Part shown: in pieces, positions 30,196-39,118 of the stretch
How the letters are laid out: each line of letters starts with the position of its first letter
How positions within the stretch are numbered: position 1 is the stretch's first letter
Source of the DNA: Marinobacter adhaerens HP15
Lineage (GTDB): Bacteria; Pseudomonadota; Gammaproteobacteria; Pseudomonadales; Oleiphilaceae
Reading direction: 5' to 3'
Length of the DNA stretch: 64,000 nucleotides
Assembly: GCF_000166295.1 (NCBI RefSeq)
Contig: NC_017506.1
Coordinates: forward strand, 3,472,001 to 3,536,000
Notes under the pieces: model-generated
Told to the model about the DNA's origin: nothing
The model's input: only the letters and a program-made list of their open reading frames with translations
Databases searched by the model: none
Position numbers and translations under genes: made by a program

Positions 30196-30304
30196 GAACC
30201 GGCGGGGAACTCCTTTCCAAAACCTTGCGGAGCCATGGATGGCGGAGCAGAGCGTACAAGGACGTATTCACAGCGTGTTTTGGAAAGGAGTTCCCCGCCG
30301 GTTC
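30196..30304 (+). repeat. Cruciform repeat, copy 4 (acyl-CoA dehydrogenase-DUF503 intergenic)
   Basis: Arms 30196-30223 and 30277-30304 are a perfect 28 bp inverted repeat. The 53-base centre has GCCA-TGGA-TGGC and GTACAAGGACGTA; the second matches the CsrA consensus RUACARGGAUGU at 11 of 12 positions (C for U near the end). The GGA strand is the coding strand of both flanking genes. An ATG inside the first hairpin (30235) is in frame with the DUF503 gene. Confidence 0.92.
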
Positions 30305-30318
30305 CTGCACCCAAGTCT

Positions 30319-30663
30319 ATGTCTGAAGCACTCAGAAAACTCCTGCGGGAAGGCCACGCTCCCCAGCAGCCGGTTATCACGCCCCATGTGGGCGTACTGA
30401 CCCTGCACTTCCAACTCTACGGCTGCGACGACCTCAAAGCCAAACGCAAAGTCTTCACCGCCCTGAAGGCCGTCTGGGGTAAAGAACCCGACCTCGCCGT
30501 CGCCGAAACCGCCGACCAGGAGGCTCTCGACTGCGCCACCTGGACCATCGCGGCCCTGGGCACCTCCTCACAGCAGATTACCCAGCGTCTGGACCAAATC
30601 GAAAAAGCCATCGAAGAACGCGTGGATGCTGCCATACTGGATATACACCGGGAAATACTCTGA
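30319..30663 (+). CDS. DUF503 (YlxP-like) protein
   Basis: The 114-residue protein has the DUF503 pattern: HVGVLTLHFQLYGCDDLKAKRKV near the middle, then DLAVAETADQ and a helical C-terminus. The family is small, widespread and without a settled role; the Bacillus member is linked to ribosome-related gene clusters. Relatives I remember start directly at the GVLTL strand, so about 30 residues are extra here. The start is uncertain: ATG 30319 has no clear ribosome site, and the frame stays open upstream through the hairpin repeat to ATG 30235. Confidence 0.75.
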   Translation: MSEALRKLLREGHAPQQPVITPHVGVLTLHFQLYGCDDLKAKRKVFTALKAVWGKEPDLAVAETADQEALDCATWTIAALGTSSQQITQRLDQIEKAIEERVDAAILDIHREIL

Positions 30664-30739
30664 CCGTATAACCCCGAGGGCCGCGTGTGGCGTAACCCGT
30701 CGCCAGGCCGTATACTACGCCCCCTCAGGGATGCCAGTG

Positions 30740-30758
30740 CGCCTGCCAGCGGCAGGCG
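30740..30758 (+). other. Hairpin in the panP leader
   Basis: CGCCTGCC (30740-30747) and GGCAGGCG (30751-30758) form a perfect 8 bp stem with loop AGC. TATACT at 30709-30714 may be the -10 element, which would place the hairpin in the 5' leader. AATGCCGG occurs twice downstream (from about 30767 and 30780). No T-run follows, so it is not a terminator. Confidence 0.45.
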
Positions 30759-30841
30759 ACCAGACATTAATGCCGGACAGCAATGCCGGCCGTATCCGCA
30801 GGGCATCCGGAACCGGCCCTTCGGATGACCACTGATTGTGA

Positions 30842-32527
30842 GTGGCGCCTATGACCGGAAAGAAAAAATCCGCCCAGGCCTCGGTAGAGGCCATGTATCG
30901 CGTATTCACGGTGCCCGAGGCGCCGGAATCGACGCTGAGCCGGATTGACCAGAACATCTCCCGCAATCTTGCAGGCTTTCTGCAGGAGCACATCGTTGCG
31001 GTAGAACGGGACCTCTCGGATGTGGAGAAAGACTTCTCCGACTACAGCATTCCCGAGAAGCCTGTCTTTGTGTCTGAACAGGCCCAGTTCCTGCTCGACA
31101 AACTGGTGGCCAACTCCGTTCACACCGCCTCACCAGCCTTTATCGGGCACATGACCTCAGCGCTGCCGTATTTCATGCTGCCGCTGTCGAAAATCATGAT
31201 TGCCCTGAACCAGAACCTGGTCAAAACCGAAACCTCCAAGGCGTTTACACCCATGGAGCGCCAGGTGCTGGGCATGATTCACCGGCTGGTATACCAGGAA
31301 GACGGCGCTTTCTACCGCAAGTGGATGCACGACCCCCGTTACGCCCTGGGTGCCATGTGCTCTGGTGGCACAGTCGCCAACCTCACCGCCCTGTGGGTCG
31401 CCCGCAACCGGGCCTTCCCGGCCGAGGGCAGCTTCCGCGGACTCCACCAGGAAGGCCTGTTCCGGGCTCTGAAATACTACGGCTACGAAGGCGCCGCCAT
31501 CGTCGTCTCGCGCCGCGGCCATTATTCCCTACGCAAAGCCGCCGACGTACTCGGCCTGGGCCGGGAATCCCTGATTCCCGTGGATACCGACGACGAAAAC
31601 CGCATCAACACCGATGCCCTGCGGGACAAGTGCCTGGAACTGCAGCGCCAGAAAATCAAAGTCATGGCCATCTGCGGCGTGGCCGGCACCACCGAAACCG
31701 GCAACGTCGACCCTCTGGACGCCATGGCCGACATCGCCCGCGAATTCGGCGCCCACTTCCACGTGGACGCCGCCTGGGGCGGGCCCACGCTTTTCTCCCG
31801 CACCTACAAACACCTGCTGCGCGGTATCGAGAAGGCAGATTCCGTCACTTTCGACGCCCACAAACAGCTCTACGTCCCCATGGGCGTCGGCCTGGTGGTA
31901 TTCCGCGACCCGAGCCTCGCCAGCGCCGTGGAACACCACGCCCAGTACATCATCCGTAAAGGCTCACGGGACCTGGGCAGCACCACCCTCGAGGGCTCAC
32001 GGCCCGGCATGTCCATGCTGATCCACTCCGGCCTGAAAATCCTGGCCCGGGAAGGCTACGAGATCCTGATCGACCAGGGCATCGACAAGGCCAAGACCTT
32101 CGCGGAAATGATCGAGGCAGAACCGGATTTCGAGCTGGTTACCAGGCCCGAACTGAACATCCTGACCTACCGCTACTGCCCGGAAAACGTTCAGGAAGCC
32201 CTGGCCTGCGCCGACCCGCTGCAGGCGGAAAAGCTCAACACCTGCCTCAACCGGATCACCAAGTTTATCCAGAAAACCCAGCGGGAACGGGGTAAGGCGT
32301 TCGTGTCACGGACCCGGTTGGAGCCGGCCCGTTACTACAACTTCCCGTGCATCGTGTTCCGGGTGGTACTGGCCAACCCTCTGACCACCAAAGAAATCCT
32401 GGCCGACATCCTTTCGGAACAGAGAGAGTTGTCACGGGATGAGGGCATAGAGGATGAGATCAGCATCCTGCACCAGATGGCGGATGCGGTATTGAAACAA
32501 GCCGCACCAAACGCGAGACAGGCCTGA
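30842..32527 (+). CDS. panP: Pyridoxal-phosphate-dependent aspartate 1-decarboxylase PanP
   Basis: It decarboxylates aspartate to beta-alanine for pantothenate and CoA. The sequence follows the PanP family closely (FTVPEAPESTLSRID, SFIGHMTSALPYF-type region, LVKTETSKAFTPMERQVLGM). It has the group II decarboxylase landmarks: MCSGGTVANL, HVDAAWGG (Asp to the PLP ring) and FDAHKQLY with PLP-Lys341. PanP replaces the pyruvoyl enzyme PanD in several marine gammaproteobacteria. The first codon is GTG at 30842; ATG at 30851 is equally possible and neither has a strong ribosome site. Confidence 0.92.
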   Translation: MAPMTGKKKSAQASVEAMYRVFTVPEAPESTLSRIDQNISRNLAGFLQEHIVAVERDLSDVEKDFSDYSIPEKPVFVSEQAQFLLDKLVANSVHTASPAFIGHMTSALPYFMLPLSKIMIALNQNLVKTETSKAFTPMERQVLGMIHRLVYQEDGAFYRKWMHDPRYALGAMCSGGTVANLTALWVARNRAFPAEGSFRGLHQEGLFRALKYYGYEGAAIVVSRRGHYSLRKAADVLGLGRESLIPVDTDDENRINTDALRDKCLELQRQKIKVMAICGVAGTTETGNVDPLDAMADIAREFGAHFHVDAAWGGPTLFSRTYKHLLRGIEKADSVTFDAHKQLYVPMGVGLVVFRDPSLASAVEHHAQYIIRKGSRDLGSTTLEGSRPGMSMLIHSGLKILAREGYEILIDQGIDKAKTFAEMIEAEPDFELVTRPELNILTYRYCPENVQEALACADPLQAEKLNTCLNRITKFIQKTQRERGKAFVSRTRLEPARYYNFPCIVFRVVLANPLTTKEILADILSEQRELSRDEGIEDEISILHQMADAVLKQAAPNARQA

Positions 32528-32548
32528 AGGCGATTCGACAACGCTGGT

Positions 32549-32662
32549 GAGCCGGCAGGGTGGGTGTTTCGAAAACTGTGCGGAGCCATGGATGGCGGAG
32601 CCCAAGCGTCACAGGGACGTGCCGCAAGGAGCGTGTTTTCGAAACACCCACCCTGCTGGCTC
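32549..32662 (+). repeat. Cruciform repeat, copy 5 (3' end of panP)
   Basis: Arms 32549-32576 and 32635-32662 pair at 27 of 28 positions. The 58-base centre has GCCA-TGGA-TGGC and a second hairpin with CAC/GTG around AGGGAC, where other copies have TAC/GTA. The GGA strand is the panP coding strand. It lies 21 bases past the panP stop, between convergent genes, and lacks a T-run. Confidence 0.9.
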
Positions 32663-32700
32663 CTCCCCCCAGGTTTTAGGCCCGGTAGCCTAAGGGAATC

Positions 32701-32967
32701 TCAGTAAAGCGCCTCTTCGTCATCCAGAACATCATGGATGATATCCAGGAACATCTTGTCTGCCTCACTCCAGTTCTCCGGAATCCGGATATTGGTGCTG
32801 GCACTGATTTCCTGCGCAATCAGCTCCTCGGCATTCGGCTGACCCCGGTGCTTGCGAGCAATCTCCATGGACTTGACCGCAATGGTCGGGTCGCTCAAAA
32901 CCTTCTTGATGAAGGTCCTCAGCTCATTAATCATCTTCGCCTGACGGCCTTCAACGGATGAACTCAT
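32701..32967 (-). CDS. Small conserved-looking protein of unknown function
   Basis: I do not recognise this 88-residue, mostly helical, acidic protein. It has no signal peptide, membrane segment or metal motif. It starts MSSSVEGRQAKMINELRTF and ends LDIIHDVLDDEEALY. It stands alone between the panP 3' repeat and the pit gene, on the same strand as pit. Reading-frame length and normal codon use make it a plausible real gene. Confidence 0.6.
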   Translation of the reverse strand: MSSSVEGRQAKMINELRTFIKKVLSDPTIAVKSMEIARKHRGQPNAEELIAQEISASTNIRIPENWSEADKMFLDIIHDVLDDEEALY

Positions 32968-33056
32968 ACTTCACTCCACGGACAAATAGGCTTGAGGGGT
33001 GAAACACCCCTTTTTACAGATAGTATGACCAAACTCGGTTTATACAACCAGCCCGG

Positions 33057-34616
33057 TCAGATCAACAAGCCTCGCAGGGTGAAGAACAGAATCGCTGCCA
33101 TAATGGCCGATGCCGGTACGGTGATGATCCAGGCTGCGGCAATGCGCACCAGATGCGAACGCTTCACCAGCTCTTCCCGGTAGATCTTCTTCAGGCGTTT
33201 ACGCTCGGACTTGGACAGAGGGACCTGCTTTTTCTTCTTGGCCCGCTTGAGCAGATTCTCCATTTCCTCAACCGACGCGTTGCGGAAATCATCCAGGAAC
33301 GGCTTCAGACGCTCCTGCTCGGCAGGATCATGGTGCTCCATGATCTTGTGCAGCTGGGTTGCGTAGTTGGACTTCAGGTACTCCCGAAGGAAGCCAACGC
33401 CGAACACGCCACCAATTGCGATATGTGTGGAGCTGACAGGCAGGCCAAGCTGAGACGCAAGGATCACCGTGAGCGCTGCCGAAAGCGCGATGCAGAACGC
33501 CCTGGTCTTATCCAGTTCGGTGATTTCGCTGCCGACGGTCTTGATCAGGCGTGGGCCGAACAGCATCAGGCCAACGGCCAGACCCAGGGCACCCACCATC
33601 ATGACCCACAGGGGAATATTCGCTGACATAACCACCGAATCAGCCGAGAGGGCATCGTTAATGGCAGCGAGCGGACCAATGGCGTTCGCCACGTCGTTGG
33701 CGCCGTGGGCGAAACTCAGCAGCGCCGCGGCAAAGATCAGCGGCCAGGTGAACAGGGTGTTTACCCCGGCGGAGCTGTTTTCCATGGTCGAGGCCATGCG
33801 ACCCACCAGGGTACGCATGACAAAGAACACCACGGCGGCGGCAGCGAGGCCGATCAGAGTCGCTTCCATAAAATCGACTTTGACGATTTTCTTGACGCCC
33901 TTGATCATCAGATAGGTGCCGAAAGCCCAGGCCATAATTGCGACCAGCCAGGGCACGAACGTGCGGGCGGCCGGAATGACCTCCTTGCGATAAAGCACGG
34001 TCTTCTTGATCGCGAACAGGAACAGGGCCGCCAGCGCACCACCAAGAACCGGGGAGATCACCCAGCTGGCGGCAATCTTGCCCATCACCGCCCAGTCAGC
34101 GATACCCCAGCCGCCGGCAGCGATACCGGCGCCGAGAACACCACCAACGATGGAATGCGTCGTGGAGACAGGGGCTCCCATCCAGGTGGCCAGGTTCAAC
34201 CAGAGCGCACCCGCCAGCAAGGCTGCGGTCATCAACCAGACAAAAGCCCGGCCTTCTTCAAGGCTCGAGGGATCGATGATGCCGCCCTTGATGGTGGAAA
34301 CCACGTCACCGCCGGCAATGATTGCGCCGCTTGCTTCAAAAATGGCGGCAATCATCACGGCCGCACCGAGGGACAGGGCCCCGGAACCAACAGCAGGCCC
34401 TACGTTGTTGGCAACGTCGTTGGCGCCGATATTTATCGCCATGTAACCGCCAATGACCGCAGCGGCCATCAGCAGCATGTTGTTAGGCATTCCCTGACTG
34501 AAAGATCCGACAGTCAGCCACACGCCAAGTAGGAAAAGCAGGCTGATGCCGACCCTGTATCGTTCCGTGGTAGGGCTGGTGAGAAGGGTATCCAGTAATC
34601 CGCTCGAACGGGCCAT
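33057..34616 (-). CDS. pit: PiT-family inorganic phosphate transporter
   Basis: It is a phosphate:cation symporter of the inner membrane. The 519 residues have at least ten membrane segments and the duplicated PiT signature: GANDVANNVGP (64-74) and GANDVANAIGP (about 306-316). APVSTTHSIVGG and PVSSTHIAIGG are the paired half-signatures. A charged Lys-rich cytoplasmic loop (about 440-490) precedes the last membrane segment. I see no Pho box in the 207 bp upstream, so it may be the constitutive low-affinity system. Confidence 0.93.
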   Translation of the reverse strand: MARSSGLLDTLLTSPTTERYRVGISLLFLLGVWLTVGSFSQGMPNNMLLMAAAVIGGYMAINIGANDVANNVGPAVGSGALSLGAAVMIAAIFEASGAIIAGGDVVSTIKGGIIDPSSLEEGRAFVWLMTAALLAGALWLNLATWMGAPVSTTHSIVGGVLGAGIAAGGWGIADWAVMGKIAASWVISPVLGGALAALFLFAIKKTVLYRKEVIPAARTFVPWLVAIMAWAFGTYLMIKGVKKIVKVDFMEATLIGLAAAAVVFFVMRTLVGRMASTMENSSAGVNTLFTWPLIFAAALLSFAHGANDVANAIGPLAAINDALSADSVVMSANIPLWVMMVGALGLAVGLMLFGPRLIKTVGSEITELDKTRAFCIALSAALTVILASQLGLPVSSTHIAIGGVFGVGFLREYLKSNYATQLHKIMEHHDPAEQERLKPFLDDFRNASVEEMENLLKRAKKKKQVPLSKSERKRLKKIYREELVKRSHLVRIAAAWIITVPASAIMAAILFFTLRGLLI

Positions 34617-34823
34617 AACAGCTCAGGTCTCGTTTAGTCTGTGGGGATTGGGAGCGAGCTCTGTCGCGCGGCAACTATAAAATTTTTGACATGAAAATGA
34701 AATAAAACGGTCACATTTCACACAAAGTAAACACATCACAGACGGAACTGCAAAAATTCACTAAATTGACCCATAATTCCGGCGAATAGCGTCAAAATTA
34801 TAAAAATAGCAAACAAGGTCTCC

Positions 34824-35927
34824 ATGCCCCATCCAACTTCCTCCGGGCAGCTCGCTGCCGGCGAACGGGAAGATGCCCAGGTCTCGCGACTTCTGACCTG
34901 GCTGTCTGCAACCGCCATTGGTTTCCTGATTGGCATCGGCGCCAAGGCCTGGTTCGCCGGGCACTCGACCCATGCCTGGGTGCTCTGGTCCTTTATCGGC
35001 CTGATTGCCCTGAACATGCTTTACTTCGCCAGCACCGGAAACCGTGCCCGCCAGAAAGCGGGGATGATCGTGATTGTAGGGCTGCTTTTCACCTACCTGA
35101 TCGCCTCCGGCGGCGAGAGCAACACCGGGCCACTCTGGTTTTATGTCTTCCCCCCTCTCCTGTTTTATCTGACCGATCTCAAAACCGGCACGGCGGTTCT
35201 GCTTTTCTGCTACCTCGTTGCCGTCGTGGTGTTCCAGTTTCCCGGCCTTCCTCTCGTCTCCGCGGAATACAGCATGGATTTCAAGATCCGGTTTTTCGCA
35301 GCCCTGACCTTCGAATCCATTTTCTGTTTCGTGCTTGAAGCCAGCCGCCTGAAGGCACGCAATGAACTTCTCACCCTCGCCGAAACCCATGAGCATGCAG
35401 CACGAACCGACGAACTCACCGGGCTGGCCAACCGGCGCGACATGCAGAATCGCCTGGCGATGGAGTTTTCCCGTTACCAGCGTTCCGGCCACCATTTCTC
35501 CATTGCCCTGATCGATCTGGACCTGTTTAAACAGATCAACGACCAGTTCGGCCACGATGCCGGTGATGACGTCCTGCGCGAGTTCGCCGGACTGATAAGA
35601 ACGGTGATCCGGCAGGCGGATGTCGCAGCCCGGTGGGGCGGTGAGGAATTTCTGGTGTTGTTGCCGGATACCTCCCTGTTGCAGGCGCTGACCCTGGCAG
35701 AGCGGTTGCGTTCTGACGTGTCCAGGCATGCGTTCCGGTTCAGGGATCAGGCATTGCCGGTGACCATCAGTGCCGGCGTCTGCTCCATTGCCAAGGCCCG
35801 CTCACTGGACGATCTGCTCAAGCAGGCCGACCTGCATCTCTACAATGCCAAGGAATCCGGACGTAACCGGATAGCGCCCCGGGTCCGAAGCCAGGAAACC
35901 GAATCTTCGCCCTCGCCGTCTCCTTGA
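34824..35927 (+). CDS. Membrane-bound diguanylate cyclase (GGDEF)
   Basis: It should make cyclic di-GMP from GTP. Residues 20-175 hold five to six membrane segments forming a sensor without a recognised name. The GGDEF domain (about 190-355) has DELTGLANRR, DLDLFKQIND and an intact GGEEF at 272-276. The inhibitory I-site RQAD (263-266) stands five residues ahead, so product feedback is expected. There is no EAL domain. It is divergent from pit. Confidence 0.9.
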   Translation: MPHPTSSGQLAAGEREDAQVSRLLTWLSATAIGFLIGIGAKAWFAGHSTHAWVLWSFIGLIALNMLYFASTGNRARQKAGMIVIVGLLFTYLIASGGESNTGPLWFYVFPPLLFYLTDLKTGTAVLLFCYLVAVVVFQFPGLPLVSAEYSMDFKIRFFAALTFESIFCFVLEASRLKARNELLTLAETHEHAARTDELTGLANRRDMQNRLAMEFSRYQRSGHHFSIALIDLDLFKQINDQFGHDAGDDVLREFAGLIRTVIRQADVAARWGGEEFLVLLPDTSLLQALTLAERLRSDVSRHAFRFRDQALPVTISAGVCSIAKARSLDDLLKQADLHLYNAKESGRNRIAPRVRSQETESSPSPSP

Positions 35928-36006
35928 GGCGGCAAAGCACTCCCGCTATGATCGTGCGCCACCGAACGACCGTATGGTCATTCCTCAGGCGACGAATGGA
36001 TAACCT

Positions 36007-36453
36007 ATGACATCAATCAGAATCCTGGTGGGCAGCGTCTATGGCGGCGCCCTCCTGACGGCCAGAACGCTCAAGAAAGAGCTTGAGGGGGAAGGTCACC
36101 ACGTGACCGTGTTGGAAAATCCGGTACTGGATGACATCACGTCGAACAACGATGCGCTACTGGTATGCACATCGACAACCGGACAGGGCGAGCTTCCGGC
36201 CAATCTGCTGCCCTTCTACCTGGACCTGAGGGACCAGTTGCCACAACAACCCGGCCGGCCCTTTGGCATCATCGTCCTGGGTGACAGCTCCTACGGAGAT
36301 ACTTTCTGTGGCGCTGGCGACCTCATGGAGGAAGCGCTTTACGAAACCGCTGCCCGTAAGGTTGGGGACACGCTTCGGATTGATGCCCTGGAAACCATGG
36401 AACCGGAGGCCGAAGCGCTGCCCTGGGTCCGGGGGTGGCTAGAGCAGGTCTGA
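36007..36453 (+). CDS. MioC-like flavodoxin
   Basis: The 148-residue FMN protein has VGSVYGGA for the phosphate loop and CTSTTGQGELP and LGDSSYGDTFCGAG for the isoalloxazine loops, as in MioC and other short-chain flavodoxins. It is likely an electron carrier for radical or reductase enzymes; the partner is unknown. It lies 79 bp downstream of the diguanylate cyclase on the same strand, with no obvious functional tie. Confidence 0.85.
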   Translation: MTSIRILVGSVYGGALLTARTLKKELEGEGHHVTVLENPVLDDITSNNDALLVCTSTTGQGELPANLLPFYLDLRDQLPQQPGRPFGIIVLGDSSYGDTFCGAGDLMEEALYETAARKVGDTLRIDALETMEPEAEALPWVRGWLEQV

Positions 36454-36534
36454 GACACGGCTACAAAAATTTGCCAATCAGGCTCTGCCAGCGACTTGAG
36501 CCGCCAAAGACGACACGCCATACTCCCAGAGACA

Positions 36535-39114
36535 ATGACAATTAAGCGGTACGACGTGGCATCCACCCTCTGGCTTCGTTTACTGATAACACTTTTGCTG
36601 TTATCCGGCCTGTCCGCCCCATCCTTCGGGGCCGAGGATTCCTATGTTCCGCAAATCGAGTACCTGCGCGTTGCCCCCGACAACAAGCTGACGGTCAGTG
36701 AAGCCCTGGCCTCCGACAGCTGGCAAACTCTCGAGGAAAAAAGTCCGAATTTTGGCTATATCCGCGATACCGTCTGGCTTCGGTTTCCGGTATCGCAGCC
36801 GGCGACCATCAACCTTCTTGAAGTTCGCTACTCGCAATTGGATAAAGTGACCTTCCACCTGATTGAGAACGGCCGAATCGCACGGCGGGTGGAGACCGGA
36901 GACCACGTTCCGTTTGAACAGCGCCCGATACTGCACCGCCATTTCCTGTTCCCCTTCGAACAAAGCATAGCCAGCGAGTACCAGATTCTGCTGGAGGTGC
37001 GCACCGAGGGGGCCATGCAGATTCCGGTTCGTCTCTGGAACGCCCAGGCGTTCTTCGAGCATTCTTCCACCGAAGACCAGATGCACGCGCTTTACTACGG
37101 CATCCTGATCACGGTGATTTTCTTCAACCTGTTTATTTTTGCCGCGCTACGAGAGCCGGTATACCTGCTCTACGTGCTCTCGACACTCGGCTATCTATTA
37201 CTTATCGGAAGCCTGAATGGCTCAACGTATCAGTTTCTCTGGCCTGACAGCCCTGCCCTACAGAATCAGATCATGTTGCTGGCTGTGCCTTTCTCTCTTT
37301 TCTTCACCCTGGTGTTCTCCCGCTCATTCCTGAAACTTGAACACACCGGGCCTGTTCTGAACCGGCTCGTATTGTTCATGATCTCACTGAATGCAGTGGT
37401 TGGTCTGATGACATTCTTTCTGGACTACAGCACGGGCAGCCGACTGACCGTGGCCCTGGCAATACCCAGCTGCCTTTTGCTCACTGTTCTGGGGCCCGTG
37501 CAATGGTGGAAGGGGAACCCGCAAGCCGGTTATTACACGGTGGCCTGGGCGGCACTGACACTGGGCAGCGCAATAACCGCGGCCAACAAATACGGTTTGC
37601 TGCCAAACAATTTTGTGACCACCTACGGTATGCAGATTGGGTCGGCACTGGAGGCCATTCTGCTCACGCTGGCCCTCGCGGCGCGAATTTATCAGGAACG
37701 CCAGGACAAGGTTGACGCCCGGGAAGCCGAACTGAATGCTCTGGCAGCACGACGGTCAGCAGAGCTGAAACTGATGGATCATGCGCTGCATAATCCCCTT
37801 ACCGGCCTCCCCAATCGGAGCAGCCTGGAAATGATGCTGAACGACCTGATGCTGCGCAGCCCCGAGCGACGCTATGGCGTCGCCGTCATCCACCTGAATA
37901 ACCTGCAGTCGGTCACGAAGACGCTGGGGCATCGCAACAGCGACCGCATTCTGGCGCTGGCATCCAAGCACTACAATGCCGTGGCGAGGGAGCTCCCGGG
38001 CGCCTTGCCGATTGAGCAGAGTGATCAGCGCAATTTCTACCTGGCGTCACTGGACCCACAGACATTCGCCTTTGTTGTCGACGCCGATGCAACCGGCCAC
38101 GTTCCCAGAGCCATTCTGAAGGCGCTGGAGGGCATACGCTACCCGATCGACTATCTGGGCATGCAGATACCTCTGGACCCCGCCCTGGGAGTGGCAATTT
38201 TTCCCGAGCACGGCACCGATGCCAATACCCTGATACGCCGGGCAGTGATCGCTGAAGGATCCGACTCTGCGCGGGAACGTGGCATTGCCTATTACAAATC
38301 CAAAAAGGACTCCTACAGCGCCGACCGATTGACCCTGGTGTCGGAGCTACGGCATGCGCTCAATACCAACGAGCTCGCTCTGTTCATGCAACCCAAGCAG
38401 AGCCTGAAAACCGGTCGAATCGTCGGAATTGAGGTTCTGATCCGTTGGCCCGGCCGGGCAACCCCCCTCCGCGCCGACGAGATCGTCAGCCTGGCCGAAC
38501 AGACGGGGCTGATCAAACCAATGACCCGATGGGTTCTCGAACAATCGCTTGAGCTACGGTCGCGATTGTTGGAGCGCGGCTGGCCCCTGAACATATCCAT
38601 CAACATTTCACCCAACAACCTGCGCGAACCGGATTTTCCCATTTTTGTGCAGCGCCTGATGAGCAGCTACCACAGCCACCGGGGCGCAATCATTTTCGAA
38701 GTAACGGAAACGTCCATGATGCAGGACCCGGCCAACTCCCTGCGGGCGCTGAACTCGCTGAGTGCCACGGGAATCCCCGTGTCGATCGATGACTTCGGTT
38801 CCGGCTATTCCTCACTGTCCTACATCAAGCAATTACCTGCGAGCGAGGTCAAGATCGATCGGTCGCTGGTCACCGAGCTGAACACCGAAGCGGAGGACCG
38901 CGTGATCGTCCAGACCACGATAGACATGTGCCATAGCCTCGGCTACCAGGTGGTGGCCGAAGGCGTCGAGGATGAGGTCACCGCCAATCTGCTCAGGGAC
39001 ATGGGTTGCGACATGATCCAGGGCTACCTGCTGACACCACCACTGCCCTTCGACGAAATGATGGATTGGCTTGATAAGAATCACCAGCAGCCGGACCATC
39101 GCAAACTGGGCTAG
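36535..39114 (+). CDS. 7TM-type receptor with degenerate GGDEF and EAL domain
   Basis: It is likely a cyclic-di-GMP phosphodiesterase or sensor. Order of parts: signal peptide (1-33), a periplasmic DISM-type carbohydrate-binding-like domain (about 40-190), seven membrane segments (about 195-400), a GGDEF domain without its signature (DPQTFAF stands there), and an EAL domain. The EAL motif is EVL at 633-635, a common active variant. NISINIS, EVTETSMM, DDFG (752-755), KIDRS and EGVED are all kept, so hydrolysis is plausible. I chose ATG 36535, which gives a proper signal peptide, over TTG 36496. Confidence 0.85.
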   Translation: MTIKRYDVASTLWLRLLITLLLLSGLSAPSFGAEDSYVPQIEYLRVAPDNKLTVSEALASDSWQTLEEKSPNFGYIRDTVWLRFPVSQPATINLLEVRYSQLDKVTFHLIENGRIARRVETGDHVPFEQRPILHRHFLFPFEQSIASEYQILLEVRTEGAMQIPVRLWNAQAFFEHSSTEDQMHALYYGILITVIFFNLFIFAALREPVYLLYVLSTLGYLLLIGSLNGSTYQFLWPDSPALQNQIMLLAVPFSLFFTLVFSRSFLKLEHTGPVLNRLVLFMISLNAVVGLMTFFLDYSTGSRLTVALAIPSCLLLTVLGPVQWWKGNPQAGYYTVAWAALTLGSAITAANKYGLLPNNFVTTYGMQIGSALEAILLTLALAARIYQERQDKVDAREAELNALAARRSAELKLMDHALHNPLTGLPNRSSLEMMLNDLMLRSPERRYGVAVIHLNNLQSVTKTLGHRNSDRILALASKHYNAVARELPGALPIEQSDQRNFYLASLDPQTFAFVVDADATGHVPRAILKALEGIRYPIDYLGMQIPLDPALGVAIFPEHGTDANTLIRRAVIAEGSDSARERGIAYYKSKKDSYSADRLTLVSELRHALNTNELALFMQPKQSLKTGRIVGIEVLIRWPGRATPLRADEIVSLAEQTGLIKPMTRWVLEQSLELRSRLLERGWPLNISINISPNNLREPDFPIFVQRLMSSYHSHRGAIIFEVTETSMMQDPANSLRALNSLSATGIPVSIDDFGSGYSSLSYIKQLPASEVKIDRSLVTELNTEAEDRVIVQTTIDMCHSLGYQVVAEGVEDEVTANLLRDMGCDMIQGYLLTPPLPFDEMMDWLDKNHQQPDHRKLG

Positions 39115-39118
39115 CCGG

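Noticed and set aside
34617..34823. A Pho box or CRP site upstream of pit
   Set aside because: TGTGA/TCACA-like words occur, but no pair has the right spacing, and no 18-base match to the Pho box is present on either strand.
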